This document shows, piece by piece, positions 62,993 to 64,000 of a stretch of 64,000 nucleotides of DNA. Every line of letters starts with the position of its first letter. Position 1 is the stretch's first letter. The position numbers and the translations under genes were made by a program. Origin of the DNA: Ceratobasidium sp. AG-K (Eukaryota > Basidiomycota > Agaricomycetes > Cantharellales > Ceratobasidiaceae). The notes under the pieces are model-generated. The model made no database searches. It was not told the origin of the DNA and worked only from the letters and a program-made list of their open reading frames with translations. The stretch spans positions 434,001 to 498,000 of the forward strand of contig JAWNGF010000002.1 in NCBI GenBank assembly GCA_037039685.1, read 5' to 3'.

Positions 62993-64000
62993 TCATCCCA
63001 GCACCATATCATCGTCCTCGTCGTCCAACGCCGCCGTCTCGCCTTGGGGTGTCGTATGCGGCGCGCTAGGCAACACCTGCACGGGCACACTCCACGGATC
63101 TCCCTCGGGCTGAGTCTGGGACGGCATCGTCCCCGATCGCCGGCGTGTGGTTTCGGGACCTCGTCGTCGGGATGGGCCGGCGTCGGCTTCGGGGGCTGCG
63201 GATGCTGGGGTGGGGCCTCGGGGGTTTGTGGGCATGGCCAGCTGCAACTTTTGTCAGCTTCATGTAGATAGGTGGGTTGTGGCACTTACTGGTCGTAGAT
63301 TCCTAACAGCCACATTCCTCGCTTGCGGGGCAGGCCTCACTCCAGCATGAATCACCATATCGGGTACAGGACGCTGGACCGGCGCGGGGTTGGTCCTCCC
63401 CGCCATATTCCCAGCAATATTCACCAACGCCCGGGTGACAGTCGTAGTCAACCCCCGACGCGGGACTTCGACTTCCGTCGCGACAGGTGCACCCGTCGGG
63501 GGATTACCCGACCGAGCCACAACGCCTTGACTATCATCCTCTTCGCGCGCACTAGCAACCAATCAACACCAGTCCAGTTGAACACACCCAAACGCACCTG
63601 CACCAAAATCGATGCCCCTCGGCCCAGGCTTTGCTCTGACACTCCTTGCCACAATACTTGGCCTTGCGACACCTTCGGCACTTTGCAAACTCTCGCGGAA
63701 ACTCTTCCCATCGCCCGCACAGCATATTCGCGCACTGTCGGATTCCGCCCCGTTGATCGTCTTTGCGGCACGCGTTGCGCATAATCACGCCCGCCCAGTA
63801 CTGGATTTCGTGCGGGAGGCGGGGGAGCGTCGTCTCGGAAGGCGAGGGCCTAAACGTGAACCGCTCGACCAACGAAAAGACATTGGGAGACTGGGCCGTG
63901 GCGCTCAATGGCGCACTCGGCTTGGGTTCGTTGGACGCATCGACGAGCGCACGGAGCGTCGCAGGAGTCTCGTAAAAAGCTTGTCGGACATGTGGGTATT
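62993..64000 (-). CDS. MYND zinc-finger protein, MUB1/samB type, C-terminal part
   Basis: The gene runs off the right edge; the frame is open to the last base (PHVRQAFYETPATLRALVDA). MUB1/samB proteins act with an E3 ubiquitin ligase (Ubr2) and, in Aspergillus, in hyphal growth and septation. Visible features: the conserved HEIQYWAGVIMRNACRKDD, then the MYND finger with CANMLCGRWEEFPREFAKCR, CRKAKYCGKECQ and GHRFWC, all metal ligands present. An intron follows FWC (GTGCGT to TTGCTAG). The remaining two exons are proline- and arginine-rich, probably disordered, ending ALDDEDDDMVLG with a stop at 62993. The symbol is withheld because the N-terminus is missing. Confidence 0.85.

Noticed and set aside
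1..64000. CRISPR array, bacterial operon or NLR-type resistance cluster
   Set aside because: No regularly spaced short repeats were seen, genes are intron-rich and eukaryotic, and the repeated gene families lack NACHT/NB-ARC motifs.

Overview
The window reads as nuclear DNA of a filamentous basidiomycete, most likely a Rhizoctonia/Ceratobasidium-type agaricomycete (inference). Genes on both strands are cut by very short GT-AG introns (about 45-60 nt) and carry several microexons of 10-34 nt. The recognisable genes are fungal: SQT1, MUB1/samB, Tvp38, a two-thioredoxin protein disulfide isomerase, a family 1 pectate lyase, an ABCB transporter and AIG1-like GTPases. No rRNA, tRNA, CRISPR or telomere was seen.

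1-8.4 kb is a nest of transposons. A copia element (LTR 4227-4663) sits inside a helicase-like gene. It was itself hit by a Ty3-type element running off the left end (LTR 2081-2538) and by a second copy now reduced to a solo LTR (3302-3770, target duplication TAGAG). A Tc1/mariner element (6648-8236, TA duplications) lies just right of them.

8.4-35 kb is a segmental duplication. Block A (about 8.54-17.63 kb) and block B (about 21.75-30.46 kb) each hold two large minus-strand genes of an unrecognised family, a small plus-strand gene of unknown function, and the 3' end (A) or all (B) of an ABCB transporter. A further family member lies between the blocks, a truncated one at 4.66-6.26 kb and a short one at 56.2-57.7 kb. 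I call this family PHL1-PHL7 (pseudo-helicase-like). The proteins have an alanine-rich N-terminal helix and then one or two copies of a module that resembles the second RecA domain of SF2 helicases, without any P-loop or HRxGR motif. This is the best candidate for an undescribed system.

35.9-51.2 kb holds two divergent pairs of AIG1-like GTPases with long C-terminal coiled coils. Between the pairs are an apparently intact pectate lyase, a broken 3' copy of it, and hAT transposase debris.

51.2-64 kb returns to conserved genes after an inverted-repeat element: Tvp38, PHL7, protein disulfide isomerase, SQT1 (divergent from the isomerase across a shared 556-bp promoter) and MUB1/samB, which is cut by the right edge. 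Exon joins were made by eye and not by software. Intactness of PHL3, PHL4, PHL5 and the ABC gene was checked only in the parts named.
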